NCBI RefSeq assembly: GCF_014636495.1
Contig: NZ_BMEM01000005.1
Coordinates: 1 to 64,000, forward strand
Direction: 5' to 3'
From: Ornithinimicrobium tianjinense
Lineage (GTDB): Bacteria; Actinomycetota; Actinomycetes; Actinomycetales; Dermatophilaceae
Length of the DNA stretch: 64,000 nt
Positions within the stretch are counted from its first letter, which is position 1. Each line of letters begins with the position of its first letter. The position numbers and the translations under genes are program-made. Below are positions 33,769-43,188 of this stretch, piece by piece. The notes below the pieces were generated by a model. The model was not told where the DNA came from. It saw nothing but the letters and a program-made list of their open reading frames with translations, and ran no database searches.

Positions 33769-34326
33769 ATGCAGTTCACCCATGACACGGAGATCGCCCT
33801 CCAGAGCGCGGCGGGTCTGGTCAACACGGCCGTCCGCCGCCCCGGCGACGCGGACGAGCTCTCGACCGTCGCGGACCTCGACGACTACGTGCGGGTATGG
33901 CGCTGGTCGGGTCGGCGCGACCGTGACCGGGCCGAGGTGGACCTGGTGCGCGCCCTGCGCCCCCGGCTCGCGCAGTTCTGGGAGCTCGACGAGGTGCCGT
34001 TCGCGGACCTGTGCAACGCGCTGCTCGAGGAGGCCCGCGCCCTGCCGCGCCTGGTCAACCACGACGACTACGGCTGGCACCTGCACGCCACCTCCGACGA
34101 CGCCCCGCTGGCGCAGCGGATGGCGGTGGAGGCCGCGATGGCCATGGGTGACGTGCTGCGCGCCGGTGAGCTGCGGCGGCTGCGCACCTGCGAGGCCGAC
34201 GACTGCGAGCGCGTCCACGTCGACCTCTCCCGCAACCGGTCGCGGCGCTTCTGCAGCACCACCTGCGGCAACAGGATGGCCGCGGCGGCCTACCGGGAGA
34301 GGCAGGCCACCGCGGCCACGGACTGA
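33769..34326 (+). CDS. CGNR zinc finger / ABATE domain regulator
   Basis: A 185-residue DNA-binding protein. The N-terminal ABATE-type ligand domain (about 1-130) has the HTDTEIALQSAAGLVNT start typical of the family (here HDTE). The zinc finger uses Cys141, Cys146, Cys162 and Cys166, with CGNR at 166-169 followed by AAAAYRERQ. ATG 33769 has AGGAG upstream. Such genes usually sit beside transporters; here it is divergent from an EamA gene with a strong dyad between. Confidence 0.92.
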   Translation: MQFTHDTEIALQSAAGLVNTAVRRPGDADELSTVADLDDYVRVWRWSGRRDRDRAEVDLVRALRPRLAQFWELDEVPFADLCNALLEEARALPRLVNHDDYGWHLHATSDDAPLAQRMAVEAAMAMGDVLRAGELRRLRTCEADDCERVHVDLSRNRSRRFCSTTCGNRMAAAAYRERQATAATD

Positions 34327-34358
34327 CGGGCACGCGCGCGGCATACCCGGGGAAGGGG

Positions 34359-35885
34359 TCAGACCTGGGCGGCGCGCTCCTCCGCGTGGGTGCGACCGAG
34401 CTCGGCCTCCATCTGGGAGAACTCCTGCTCGATCTCCGGCTTGTGCTCCGGAGCCAGCTTGGACACGACGACCGCCACGATCAGGGTGACGAGGAAGCCG
34501 GGGACGATCTCGTACATCGTGCTGGAGAGCGACTCGATGTTGCCCCAGACGAAGACGGTGACCGCGCCCAGGACCATGCCGGCCAGCGCGCCCTTGGCGG
34601 TCAGGTCACGCCAGTAGAGGCTGAGCAGGACCAGCGGGCCGAAGGCGCCGCCGAAGCCGGCCCACGCGAAGGCCACCAGCTCCAGGACCGAGGAGTCGGG
34701 GTTGAGCGCCAGCAGGAAGGCGATGATCGCGACGACGAGCACGCCGAGACGGCCGAGCATGACCTCCTGCTTGGGGGTCGAGCGCCGGCCCGCGAGGTTG
34801 TAGAGGTCCTCGACCAGGGCCGAGGAGCACACGACGAGCTGGGAGGACATCGTCGACATGATCGCGGCGAGCACCGCGGCCAGCACCAGGCCCGCGACGA
34901 GCGGGTGGAAGAAGATCTGGCTCAGCAGGAGGAAGACCGTCTCGGGGTCCTCGAGCTGCTTCTCGGGGTTGTCGGCGAAGTAGCCGATGCCGACGAGCGC
35001 GGTGGCGATGGCGCCGAGGCAGGTCAGGACCATCCAGCCGATGCCGATGCGACGACCGGCCTTCGCGTCCGCGGGGGAGCGCAGCGCCATGAACCGGGTG
35101 ATGATGTGCGGCTGGCCGAAGTAGCCCAGGCCCCACGCGGCGGTGGAGATGACGCCGACGACCCACATGAGGGCCGAGCCCTCGCCGATGCCGGCGAAGA
35201 GGTTGAGCGCGTCGGGGTTGACCTCGCGCATGCCGGCGAAGGCGTTGTCGAGGCCGCCGACGGCGAAGACGGCGACGATCGGCACGGTGACGAGGGCGGC
35301 GAACATGAGCAGGCCCTGGGCCACGTCGGTCAGGGTCGCGCCGAGGAAGCCGCCGAACATCGTGTAGACGAGGGTGACGCCGGCCACCAGCATCAGGCCG
35401 GTCGTGTAGTTCCACCCGAACGAGGAGTCGAAGAACTTGCCCGCGGCGACCATGCCGGAGGAGACGTAGAAGGTGAAGAACACGAGGATGATCACGCTCG
35501 CGGCGATGCGCAGCAGGTGCGAGCTGTCCTTGAGGCGCTTCTCGAAGAAGCTGGGGATGGTGATGGCGTTCTGCGACACCTCGGTGTAGGCGCGCAGGCG
35601 CGGGGCGACGAACTTCCAGTTGAGCCAGGCGCCGATCGTCAGGCCGATCGCGATCCAGGCCTCGAACAGGCCGCTGGCGTAGATCGCCCCGGGCAGACCC
35701 ATGAGCAGCCAGCCCGACATGTCCGCCGCACCGGCGGAGAGGGCGGCGACGGCGGGGTGCAGGCCGCGGCCGGCGAGCATGTAGTCGTCCAGGTCGGACG
35801 TGCGGCGGTAGGCGACGTAGCCGATGCCGAGCATGGCCAGCATGTAGATCGCGATCGCGATCAGCTGGTAGGTGGAGTCACTCAT
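34359..35885 (-). CDS. putP: Sodium/proline symporter
   Basis: A 508-residue, 13-helix symporter of the SSS family, importing L-proline with Na+. [31 protein letters not shown] in helices 1-2 (cited in parts: [16 protein letters not shown]) and [14 protein letters not shown] in helix 8 region are PutP signatures. ATG 35885 starts MSDSTYQ. It is flanked by convergent CGNR and divergent PLP enzyme genes and is not in an operon; putA is not in the window. Confidence 0.94.
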   Translation of the reverse strand: MSDSTYQLIAIAIYMLAMLGIGYVAYRRTSDLDDYMLAGRGLHPAVAALSAGAADMSGWLLMGLPGAIYASGLFEAWIAIGLTIGAWLNWKFVAPRLRAYTEVSQNAITIPSFFEKRLKDSSHLLRIAASVIILVFFTFYVSSGMVAAGKFFDSSFGWNYTTGLMLVAGVTLVYTMFGGFLGATLTDVAQGLLMFAALVTVPIVAVFAVGGLDNAFAGMREVNPDALNLFAGIGEGSALMWVVGVISTAAWGLGYFGQPHIITRFMALRSPADAKAGRRIGIGWMVLTCLGAIATALVGIGYFADNPEKQLEDPETVFLLLSQIFFHPLVAGLVLAAVLAAIMSTMSSQLVVCSSALVEDLYNLAGRRSTPKQEVMLGRLGVLVVAIIAFLLALNPDSSVLELVAFAWAGFGGAFGPLVLLSLYWRDLTAKGALAGMVLGAVTVFVWGNIESLSSTMYEIVPGFLVTLIVAVVVSKLAPEHKPEIEQEFSQMEAELGRTHAEERAAQV

Positions 35886-35975
35886 GGTCCTGCCTTTGTT
35901 CTGGGCAGCGCGTCGCTGCTTCCTTTCCGAGCGGCCGCGCCGTGCGCAGCGCACCGAGTATGGCAGCGTTGAGGC

Positions 35976-37094
35976 ATGGAGCACCTTCCCCACGCGGCAC
36001 GCGCCGCGACCCAGGTCGTGGCGCTCGGCCGCCCGGAGCGCGCTCCGGGTGCCGCCGTCAACGTGCCGGTGACCTTCACCTCGACGTTCGTGGCGGGGGG
36101 ACCGACGATCTACGCCCGCACCTCCAACCCGACGTGGGAGGCGCTGGAGGAGGTGCTGGGGGCGCTCGAGGAGGGCCCGGGTATGGCGCTCGCGTTCGCC
36201 TCGGGCATGGGCGCGCTCGCAGCGGTCGTGGGGCTGGTCCCCGCCGGCGGCACGGTGGTCGCCCCGCGGCACGTCTACAACGGGGTGACCGGTCTGCTCG
36301 ACGAGCTGGCCGCCACCGGTGCGCTGCGGGTGCGGCGGGTCGACCCCGAGGACGTGGAGTCCGTCGTCGCCGCCTGCGAGGGAGCCTCGCTGCTCCTGCT
36401 CGAGTCGCCGAGCAACCCGATGATGGAGCTGACCGACGTGCCGGCGGTGATGCGCGGGCTGCGCACCCGCTACGGCGCCGAGCGGCCGGTCGTCGCCTTC
36501 GACAACACCTTCGCCACGCCGTTGGGGCAGCAGCCGCTGCGGTGGGGCGTCGACCTGGTCGTGCACTCGGCGACCAAGTACCTCGCCGGCCACTCCGACG
36601 TGCTGCTCGGCGCGGTGGTGGCCCATCCGGAGCGTGCTGACCTGCGGGAGCGGGTGCACACCTACCGGACGCTGCACGGGGCGATCCCGGGTCCGATGGA
36701 GGCGTGGCTGGTGCTGCGCGGGATCCGCACCCTGCACGTGCGGCTGGAGCGCGCCAGCGCCTCGGCGGAGGTGCTCGTCGCGCGGCTGGAGGAGCACCCT
36801 GCCGTGCAGCATGTCCGCTACCCCGGGTTCGGCGCGATGGTCTCGATCGAGGTGGACGGGGGAGCTGACGCGGCGGACGCGGTGTGCGACGCCACGCGGC
36901 TGTGGATGCACTCGACCAGCCTGGGCGGGGTCGAGTCGCAGCTGGAGCGACGGCGCCGGCACGTCCTCGAGGTCGACACCGTGCCCGAGAACCTCATCCG
37001 GCTGTCCGTCGGCGTGGAGGACGTTGAGGACCTCTGGGCCGATCTCGACCAGGCGCTCCGCCACGGCGTCCGCCGCTCGCTCGACGGCCGATAG
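35976..37094 (+). CDS. Cys/Met metabolism PLP enzyme (trans-sulfuration type)
   Basis: A 372-residue fold-type I PLP enzyme of the cystathionine gamma-synthase/lyase group. FASGMGA binds the cofactor phosphate, FDNTFATP holds the Asp that pairs with the pyridine nitrogen, and Lys about 200 in [12 protein letters not shown] is the PLP lysine. SLGGVESQ and [12 protein letters not shown] near the C-terminus are family motifs. The exact reaction (gamma-lyase, gamma-synthase or methionine gamma-lyase) cannot be read from these. The YciI-like gene follows after 10 bp. Confidence 0.88.
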   Translation: MEHLPHAARAATQVVALGRPERAPGAAVNVPVTFTSTFVAGGPTIYARTSNPTWEALEEVLGALEEGPGMALAFASGMGALAAVVGLVPAGGTVVAPRHVYNGVTGLLDELAATGALRVRRVDPEDVESVVAACEGASLLLLESPSNPMMELTDVPAVMRGLRTRYGAERPVVAFDNTFATPLGQQPLRWGVDLVVHSATKYLAGHSDVLLGAVVAHPERADLRERVHTYRTLHGAIPGPMEAWLVLRGIRTLHVRLERASASAEVLVARLEEHPAVQHVRYPGFGAMVSIEVDGGADAADAVCDATRLWMHSTSLGGVESQLERRRRHVLEVDTVPENLIRLSVGVEDVEDLWADLDQALRHGVRRSLDGR

Positions 37095-37104
37095 ATTGCC
37101 TGCC

Positions 37105-37419
37105 ATGAGCCTCTTCGCCGTGCACTACAGCTACACCGACGACACGGCCGCGCGGGACGAGCACCGCGCGGCGCACCGGGAGTTCCTGTCCGGCCTGGCC
37201 GCCGACGGTGTCGTGATGATCTCCGGCCCCTACGCCGCCGTGGACGAGGCGCCCGACGCGGCGCTGCTCATCCTGCGGGGGGAGTCGGCGGCCGAGCTCG
37301 TCGAGCTGCTGCGGGAGGACCCCTTCCAGCAGCAGGGCCTGGTCGAGCAGGTGGCCGTGCGCGAGTGGACGCCGGTGCTGGGCGCGTGGTTCGACGGAGC
37401 GCTGGCCGACGAGCTCTGA
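37105..37419 (+). CDS. YciI-like protein
   Basis: A 104-residue ferredoxin-like fold protein of the YciI group. The conserved His/Asp pattern appears as RDEHRAAHREFL (17-28) and the second half GPYAAVDEAPDAALLIL and DPFQQQGLVEQVAVREW are family motifs. The reaction of this family is usually unknown. It is probably co-transcribed with the preceding PLP enzyme, 10 bp upstream. The stop region carries a short duplicated GAGCTCTGAC. Confidence 0.85.
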   Translation: MSLFAVHYSYTDDTAARDEHRAAHREFLSGLAADGVVMISGPYAAVDEAPDAALLILRGESAAELVELLREDPFQQQGLVEQVAVREWTPVLGAWFDGALADEL

Positions 37420-37441
37420 CGCCGAGCTCTGACTGGCGGCC

Positions 37442-38359
37442 TCAGCCGTCGGCCGTGACGAACGTGCCGGCCGACCCGTCGACGAGGGCCAGCGCCTCCT
37501 CGAGGTTGCCGATGGCGGCGGCCACGCCCTTCCCGCCCAGCTCGACGAAGCGGCATACCGCCTCCACCTTGGGCCCCATCGACCCGTCCGGCAGGTCGAG
37601 CGCGCGCAGCGCGGCGGGCGTGGTGCGCCGCACCGGTCGGGCGTCCGTCGTCCCGAAGCCCTCCATCACCGCCGGCACGTCCGTGAGCACGAGGAGCCGG
37701 TCTGCCTTGAGCCGGTGCGCCAGCAGCGCGGCGGACAGGTCCTTGTCGATCACCGCCTCGACGCCCCGCAGGTCGCCGGAGGACGTCCGCACGACGGGCA
37801 CCCCTCCGCCGCCGGCGCAGACGACGATCACCGACTCGTCCAGGAGGTGGTCGATGAGCCTGGTCTCGATGATCTCCCGCGGCCGCGGCGAGGCCACGAC
37901 CCGACGCCAGTGCTGGCCGTCCTGCCTGACCTGCCACCCGTGCCGGTCCGCGAGCGCGCGGGCGGCGGCCTCGTCATACACCTCCCCGACGAACTTCGTG
38001 GGGTTGTCGAAGGCGGGGTCGTCGGCGTCCACGAGCGTCTGGTTGAGGACGGCGGCGAACTGCCGGTAGGGGCGCTCGTTGCCGATCGCCTGCAGGATCC
38101 AGTAGCCGATGAGCCCCTGGGTCATCGCGCCGAGCGCGTCGAAGGGGTAGGGCTGGCTCAGCCGGGCGTCGTCGGCGCTCTCCATCGCCAGGATGCCGAC
38201 CTGCGGGCCGTTGCCGTGGGTGATGACCACCGCGTGGTCGTCGGTGAGCGGCGCCAGGGCGTGCATGGCCCGGCGGATGTTGTCGACCTGGGCGGCGGCG
38301 TCCGGCACCTGCCCGCGCTGCAGCAGCGCGTTGCCCCCGAGCGCGACGACGACCCTCAT
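37442..38359 (-). CDS. arcC: Carbamate kinase
   Basis: A 305-residue amino acid kinase that transfers phosphate between carbamoyl phosphate and ADP, making ATP. ALGGNALLQRG (6-16), THGNGPQVG (47-55) and AGGGGVPVV (about 195-203) are signature loops. ATG 38359 starts MRVVVALGGNA. No arcA or arcB is adjacent, so its role (arginine, agmatine or allantoin-linked energy recovery) is open. Carbamoylase-like M20 enzyme at 62.7 kb is too far to be in an operon. Confidence 0.94.
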   Translation of the reverse strand: MRVVVALGGNALLQRGQVPDAAAQVDNIRRAMHALAPLTDDHAVVITHGNGPQVGILAMESADDARLSQPYPFDALGAMTQGLIGYWILQAIGNERPYRQFAAVLNQTLVDADDPAFDNPTKFVGEVYDEAAARALADRHGWQVRQDGQHWRRVVASPRPREIIETRLIDHLLDESVIVVCAGGGGVPVVRTSSGDLRGVEAVIDKDLSAALLAHRLKADRLLVLTDVPAVMEGFGTTDARPVRRTTPAALRALDLPDGSMGPKVEAVCRFVELGGKGVAAAIGNLEEALALVDGSAGTFVTADG

Positions 38360-38399
38360 GAGCGGTGAGTATGCCGCAGGTCGTGGCAGGCTAGGAGGC

Positions 38400-38978
38400 A
38401 TGGCCTCGCTCGGGTCCTTCCCCTTCGCGCTCACGCTGGTCCTGCTCTGGGCCGGGGCGATGACGCGCGGGCAGGCGACCTACTGGCTGGCCCGCACCGT
38501 GACCGAGCAGACGCTGCGCCGCACCCGCCCGACGCGGGGCTGGCGCGCGAGGGTCCACCGGTGGCTCTCGAGCGAGGCGATGGACCATGGGCGAGGGGCG
38601 ATCGAGCGCTGCGGGGTGGCCGCCGTGCCGCTGTGCTACCTGACCGTCGGTCTGCAGAGCGTCGTCATCGCCTCCGCCGGGGTGCTGCGCATGCGCTGGC
38701 TGCGGTTCACGCTCGCGCAGGTGCCCGGTGCGCTGGCCTGGGCGGTCATCTACGCCACGATCGGCTTCGCGGTCTGGGCGGCGCTCCTGGAGGCAGCGGT
38801 CGCCGGCGGCCCTGGGCTCGTGGTCGCCGTGGCGGTCGCGCTCGCCCTGGTCGTCGCGCTCGCCCACCGCTGGTATGCCGTGCGCCGTCGCCGCGCCGCG
38901 GACCCGGCCTCCGACGAGGTGGGGGTCACGACTGCTGACCGGTCAGCGCCAGCTCCTTCTGCTGCGCGATCACGCTGA
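38400..38978 (+). CDS. VTT/DedA-like membrane protein
   Basis: A 192-residue protein with three or four hydrophobic segments. GVAAVPLCYLTVGLQSVVIASAGVLRM and WAVIYATIGF (parts of longer helices) resemble the VTT/SNARE-associated core, though the N-terminal half is short. ATG 38400 has AGGAGG upstream. The last about 25 residues are encoded by a direct repeat whose second copy is the 3' end of the DsbA-like gene, so the natural C-terminus has probably been altered. Confidence 0.7.
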   Translation: MASLGSFPFALTLVLLWAGAMTRGQATYWLARTVTEQTLRRTRPTRGWRARVHRWLSSEAMDHGRGAIERCGVAAVPLCYLTVGLQSVVIASAGVLRMRWLRFTLAQVPGALAWAVIYATIGFAVWAALLEAAVAGGPGLVVAVAVALALVVALAHRWYAVRRRRAADPASDEVGVTTADRSAPAPSAARSR

Positions 38979-39226
38979 CGGCCTGTGCGTCGGACGTGCT
39001 GCAGGATCCGCGTCATGGCGCGCGACACGCAGCACCAGAAGTGCACGGTGCGCGACACGCCGGGGGAGTGGGTGGGACGGCGAGCGGCAGATGACGACGC
39101 GGCTTCAGGGTGACTGCGCGAAGCCCTCGCGGCTCTCTCGGTCACCGCGGAGCCGGCCTCCGACGAGGTGGGGTCACGACTGCTGACCGGTCAGCGCGAG
39201 CTCCTTCTGCTGCTCGATCACGCTGA
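38897..39226. repeat. 82-bp direct repeat flanking the dsbA-like 3' end
   Basis: The segment 38897-38978 recurs at 39146-39226 with three substitutions and one missing G. The second copy contains the stop and last codons of the DsbA-like gene; the first lies inside the VTT-like gene. The 167 bp between has no gene that I can support. The arrangement points to a partial tandem duplication. Confidence 0.85.
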
Positions 39227-39971
39227 TCACGTGCGCGGCGTCGGAGGCGCCCTGCACGACCGCGGTGTTGATGAGGAAGGTCGGCGTCGAGCTGATCCCG
39301 AGCCCCTTGGCCTCCGCGGTGTCCGCCGTGACGAGAGCGTCCAACCGGTCGTCGTCCAGCGCGGCCTCGAACGCCGCGAGGTCCGGCACGCCGACCTCCT
39401 CGGCGATGGCGAGGAGGTCCTCGCGGGCGAGCTCGGCGTGACCCGCGGAGCTGCGGGCGAACAGCGCCGTCTGGTAGTCGGCGCCCTTGTCCTGCTGCGC
39501 TGCGGCCCGTGCCGCGACGGCCGCCTGCTGGGACTGCTCCTCGAAGATCACGAGGTCGCGGTACTCGATCCGCAGGGTGCCGTCGTCGACCAGCTCCTGC
39601 AGCGCAGGGCGCACCTCGGCGTGGAACTTCGCGCAGTAGGGGCAGCGGTAGTCGGCGTACTCGATCATCACCACCGGCGCGTCGACCTCGCCGACGGCCA
39701 GCAGGTCCTCGGGGTCGGGCCGCTGCAGGTCGAGCATCATCTGCGCCACCTCGGGCTCGGGCGCGGTCGGGTGGGACGCGGTCGGCTGGGGCGCGGTCGA
39801 GGCGGTGCCGGGCGGGGCCGCCGTCTGCTCAGCGCGGTCGCCCATGGCCAGCCAGGCGATGAACCCGATCACCAGGGCCACGACGATCGCCGCCGCCGCC
39901 CAGGCGATGGACACCGCGCGGCTGTCGCTCGGAGGGGCTGGTGGGGGCGGGGACGACGGCGTCACGGTCAC
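39174..39971 (-). CDS. Membrane-anchored DsbA/DsbG-like thiol oxidoreductase
   Basis: A 265-residue protein with an N-terminal helix (about 22-44), a Pro/Thr-rich linker (about 50-75) and a thioredoxin-like domain. CPYC (110-113) is the redox pair and STPTFLIN holds the cis-proline. The active domain should face the cell-wall side, making or reshuffling disulfides in exported proteins. GTG 39971. Its 3' end is duplicated upstream of the next gene (repeat at 38897-39226). Confidence 0.88.
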   Translation of the reverse strand: MTVTPSSPPPPAPPSDSRAVSIAWAAAAIVVALVIGFIAWLAMGDRAEQTAAPPGTASTAPQPTASHPTAPEPEVAQMMLDLQRPDPEDLLAVGEVDAPVVMIEYADYRCPYCAKFHAEVRPALQELVDDGTLRIEYRDLVIFEEQSQQAAVAARAAAQQDKGADYQTALFARSSAGHAELAREDLLAIAEEVGVPDLAAFEAALDDDRLDALVTADTAEAKGLGISSTPTFLINTAVVQGASDAAHVISVIEQQKELALTGQQS

Positions 39972-40012
39972 GCACCCACCCTGCCACGGCCCTCCCGTGG
40001 CAGGCTGGGCGG

Positions 40013-40582
40013 GTGCGCGCCTTCCTCGCCGTCGTGCCGCCCGCGGAGGTGGTGGAGTCCGTCGAGGCCTTCCTCGAGCCGCGCCGGGACGCGCTGTCCG
40101 GCTCGGGGCAGTGGCGCTGGACCCGTTCCGAGCACGTGCATCTCACCCTGGCCTTCCTGCCCGAGCTGGAGGAGTGGCGCGAGGAGCAGCTCGTCGAGGA
40201 CGGGGAGAGGTGGGCGGAGCGGCATACCCCGGTCCGCCTGGCGCTCGCCGGCGCCGGGGCCTTCCCCGACCCGGGCTCCGCGCGGGTGCTCTGGGCCGCG
40301 GTCGAGGAGCACGCGCCGGGGACGCTGGCCGGCTGGGCCAAGGACCTGCGGGCCCTGGCCAGCCACGCCGGGGCCTCGGTCACCGGGACGAGGTTCAGCC
40401 CGCACGTCACCCTCGCCCGCTCCGTCGGTCGACCGCGGTCGGCCGGCCACCTTCTCCAGGCCCTCGACACGCTGCGCACGCCCGCCTGGACGGCCGACGA
40501 GGTCGTGCTGGTCGCCTCATTCCTGGGGCAGGGGCCCGGGGGGACGCCGAGGTACGAGGTGCGCCACACCTGGCGGCTGTGA
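40013..40582 (+). CDS. thpR: RNA 2',3'-cyclic phosphodiesterase
   Basis: A 189-residue 2H phosphoesterase (LigT/ThpR type). The paired HxTx motifs are HVHLTLAF (His43) and HVTLAR (His131). It opens 2',3'-cyclic phosphates on RNA ends. GTG 40013 gives VRAFLAVVPP, matching the family N-terminus; an upstream frame start at 39941 overlaps the divergent gene. Not in an operon. Confidence 0.9.
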   Translation: MRAFLAVVPPAEVVESVEAFLEPRRDALSGSGQWRWTRSEHVHLTLAFLPELEEWREEQLVEDGERWAERHTPVRLALAGAGAFPDPGSARVLWAAVEEHAPGTLAGWAKDLRALASHAGASVTGTRFSPHVTLARSVGRPRSAGHLLQALDTLRTPAWTADEVVLVASFLGQGPGGTPRYEVRHTWRL

Positions 40583-40593
40583 CCGCCGCGCCG

Positions 40594-42237
40594 TCAGGGC
40601 ACGGTGGTGACCGACGAGTCGTCGCCGGTCGTCCCGCCCAGCGGCGGGCCGCTGGAGAGCGGACCGACGGTCAGGCCGAGCTCAGGTCCGCAGGTGCGGC
40701 CCTCGGGCACGTCCGGCTGGAGGGTCCGGCCGTTGAGGACGCTGACATCGTCGTACTGCGGGCGCCCGGACACCAGGTTACGGTAGCTGAACCGCGTGAG
40801 GCTGAGCAGCGAGCAGTCCTGGCCGACGGTGAGGATGTCGAAGGCGTAGGGGTTGCCCTCGAGCTCACCGCGCGTCTCCGGGTCCTCGGCGGCGGCCTCA
40901 CGCGCCTCCTCGGTCAGCGGCGGCAGCTGGAACTGGTTGACGAGGCCGCCCCCGGTGAACGAGCCCACCTGCACGTGCTCTCGTTCAAGGGCCGGGACGT
41001 GCATGTGCCCGTTGACGGTGATGGCGCCGGTGGTGACCCGGTGCGCGGCGTAGGGCTGGTGGGTGACGACAAGGTCGGTCGGCTCCAGACCGTCCTGGGC
41101 AGCCCCGAAGCGCTCGGCCGCCGAGACCTGCTCCCCGCCGTAGTCCTCGCTGCGCTGGTTGTACCAGCGGACGTCGTTGAAACCGCTGAGCGAGACGCCG
41201 TTGACCTCGACGCGGTTGAACTGTCCCGCAGTCGGCTCGAGCAGCACCACGTTGGGCACCCGCGCCATCCGCCGCAGCAGACCCTCGTCCGTCGCGGAGA
41301 ACGCGTCGTGGTTGCCGCGAACGAAGATGTAGGGCACGCCCAGGCTCTCGATCCCGTCGTACATCCCGGTCAGCTCGCCCTCGCGCGCCTGCCCGAAGTT
41401 GATGAGGTCGCCGGCGTCGATGACCGCGTCGATGTCCTCCGAGGCGATGACCTGACGCATGAGCGGGTACTGGTTCATCCCGTGGATGTCGCTGACCAGC
41501 AGGAAGCGCGCGGCCTCGGGCTGCTGCGCCACCGCGGAGGTGAACTCCTCACGCACCGCGTCGGAGAGCGCGAGCAGGTTGGTGACGTAGATCGCGCCCT
41601 GGTCGGCCTTGCGGTCGAGGTCGTCCAGGATGCTCGCGTTGGTCTGGACCAGCGACAGGAGCGAGGTCGCGCGGTACTCCGCGACGCGGTCGGTGCGGTA
41701 GGTCAGGGAGGCCGCCCCGCCCGACCCGGCCAGCGCCAGCCCCGTCGCCAGCCCCGACGCCACGACGACCTGACGGGCGTGGTGGGGGCGGGAGACGGCA
41801 TACGCGAGGAGGGCGAGCAGGGAGGTGCCGAGGGCACCGGCGGCGAACTTCCACGCCACCTCGCGCACCGCGCCGTCCATGGCCGCCCGCAGCTCGGCCC
41901 GGTCGGGCTGGAGGTCGGCGCTGCGCAGGCGCCCCGAGCGGAGCAGGTCGGTCACCTCGTCGCGCACCTGCACCTGTGCGGTCAGCCCGGGCGCGGGCAG
42001 GGGGCCGTCGAAGGTGATGATCACGTCGCCGACGACCGTGGGCAGCTCGACCGTCGAGTCCAGCCTCGGCGTGACCGCGACGTCGGCCGAGAAGTAGCGC
42101 GTCTGCGCGTGCACCGGCCACAGCTGGGTCGCGGAGACGCCCCCGAGGAAGGCGACGAGGGCGAGCAGCCCCACGACGAGACCCCGCCGCAGGCCGAGGG
42201 CGACGGTCGTCGGGATGCGCTCACGGATGCCCATCAC
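40594..42237 (-). CDS. Membrane metallophosphoesterase
   Basis: A 547-residue protein with an N-terminal helix, an extracytoplasmic domain, a second membrane region (about 130-180) and a calcineurin-like phosphoesterase domain from about 235. Metal ligands are visible in SDIHG, DAGDLINFG, GNHDAF and GHMHVPA in the standard order. The C-terminal tail is low in complexity (Gly/Ser/Thr). ATG 42237. Substrate unknown; the double-helix layout suggests action at the membrane. Confidence 0.87.
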   Translation of the reverse strand: MMGIRERIPTTVALGLRRGLVVGLLALVAFLGGVSATQLWPVHAQTRYFSADVAVTPRLDSTVELPTVVGDVIITFDGPLPAPGLTAQVQVRDEVTDLLRSGRLRSADLQPDRAELRAAMDGAVREVAWKFAAGALGTSLLALLAYAVSRPHHARQVVVASGLATGLALAGSGGAASLTYRTDRVAEYRATSLLSLVQTNASILDDLDRKADQGAIYVTNLLALSDAVREEFTSAVAQQPEAARFLLVSDIHGMNQYPLMRQVIASEDIDAVIDAGDLINFGQAREGELTGMYDGIESLGVPYIFVRGNHDAFSATDEGLLRRMARVPNVVLLEPTAGQFNRVEVNGVSLSGFNDVRWYNQRSEDYGGEQVSAAERFGAAQDGLEPTDLVVTHQPYAAHRVTTGAITVNGHMHVPALEREHVQVGSFTGGGLVNQFQLPPLTEEAREAAAEDPETRGELEGNPYAFDILTVGQDCSLLSLTRFSYRNLVSGRPQYDDVSVLNGRTLQPDVPEGRTCGPELGLTVGPLSSGPPLGGTTGDDSSVTTVP

Positions 42238-42351
42238 GGCCCACCCTAACGAGCCCCGTGACTACTCCGGGTGGGACCGTCCCGGAGCCGGTAGGGTGGC
42301 GCAGGGTGTCGGGGGAGGACTGGCGCCGTCTTCACCACCGGGAGGAAGCAC

Positions 42352-43188
42352 ATGGCACGGCTTGACGAGGTACGCCAGCGGATCGAGGTCACCGAGAGGG
42401 AGCTGGAGGCCCTGCGGGAGATCAACCACGGGGCCGCGGTCAGCGACAGCGAGGCAGGTCGACGGGTGCGCGAGAGCGGCCTGGTCGTCGAGCACGACGG
42501 CACGGAGGCGGTCCACCCGCTCGTGCTCGACCTCGTGCAGGCGGTGCACGAGCCGCTGCTGCAGGTGCTGGTCGAGGTCGCCGGGCCGCAGGGTCCGACC
42601 GTGGCGACGGTCGCCGTGCACGGCGAGACGATGTGGTACACCGACCCGTGGCCCGGGGAGACCCGCGACGCCACGGTCTACCACCGGGACGAGCTGACCC
42701 AGCTGGTGTTCCTCATGGCCCGCCTCACCGGTCTGCGGCGGCACGAGGTCCCCGCGGCCGCCAGGCCGTTCAGCGTCCCGCTCGGGGCGGTCGACGCGGT
42801 GCTCGGCGCCATGGCGGTCGACGCCGAGGCGTGGGACTCGGTGCGCACGGTCGTGACCGCGAAGTTCGACACCTACTTCGACGGCCTGCCCGACGAGGAC
42901 GCCCACCTGGTCATGGCCACGCTGGCGCACCTGCGCAGCAGCCACCGGGTCACCGTGGTCTGGGGGCCGGAGGTCTCGGACTGCGCCGGGGTCGCGGTGT
43001 GGGACTGCGGCGACGGTGGCTACTGGGTCCGCGAGAGCCCGGCCGAGCCGCTGCGGCGCGAGGACGTCACCCCGGAGACGGTCGCCACCTTCCGTCCCGT
43101 CCGGGCCGCGGAGGTCTGGACGCTGTATGCCGGTCTGCTCCCCGGCTCCTCGCAGCTGCGTGAGGCGGTCACGAGGGCGGCCGGCTGA
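42352..43188 (+). CDS. EspG-like secretion-associated protein, putative
   Basis: A 278-residue soluble protein starting with a helix (MARLDEVRQRIEVTERELEALREI) and continuing as alternating strands and helices with many Val/Thr pairs and repeated Trp. Composition and layout resemble EspG chaperones of type VII secretion, but I cannot confirm homology. A GGAGGAA RBS precedes ATG 42352, and a CTCCGGG/CCCGGAG dyad (42265-42287) lies upstream. The stop overlaps the next ATG by one base (TGATG), so it is coupled to the 474-residue gene. In this context, binding of the small helical product is the best guess. Confidence 0.55.
   Translation: MARLDEVRQRIEVTERELEALREINHGAAVSDSEAGRRVRESGLVVEHDGTEAVHPLVLDLVQAVHEPLLQVLVEVAGPQGPTVATVAVHGETMWYTDPWPGETRDATVYHRDELTQLVFLMARLTGLRRHEVPAAARPFSVPLGAVDAVLGAMAVDAEAWDSVRTVVTAKFDTYFDGLPDEDAHLVMATLAHLRSSHRVTVVWGPEVSDCAGVAVWDCGDGGYWVRESPAEPLRREDVTPETVATFRPVRAAEVWTLYAGLLPGSSQLREAVTRAAG

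Noticed and set aside
38979-39145. Small gene between the two repeat copies
   Set aside because: Short frame with no RBS and no family resemblance; it looks like duplication debris.
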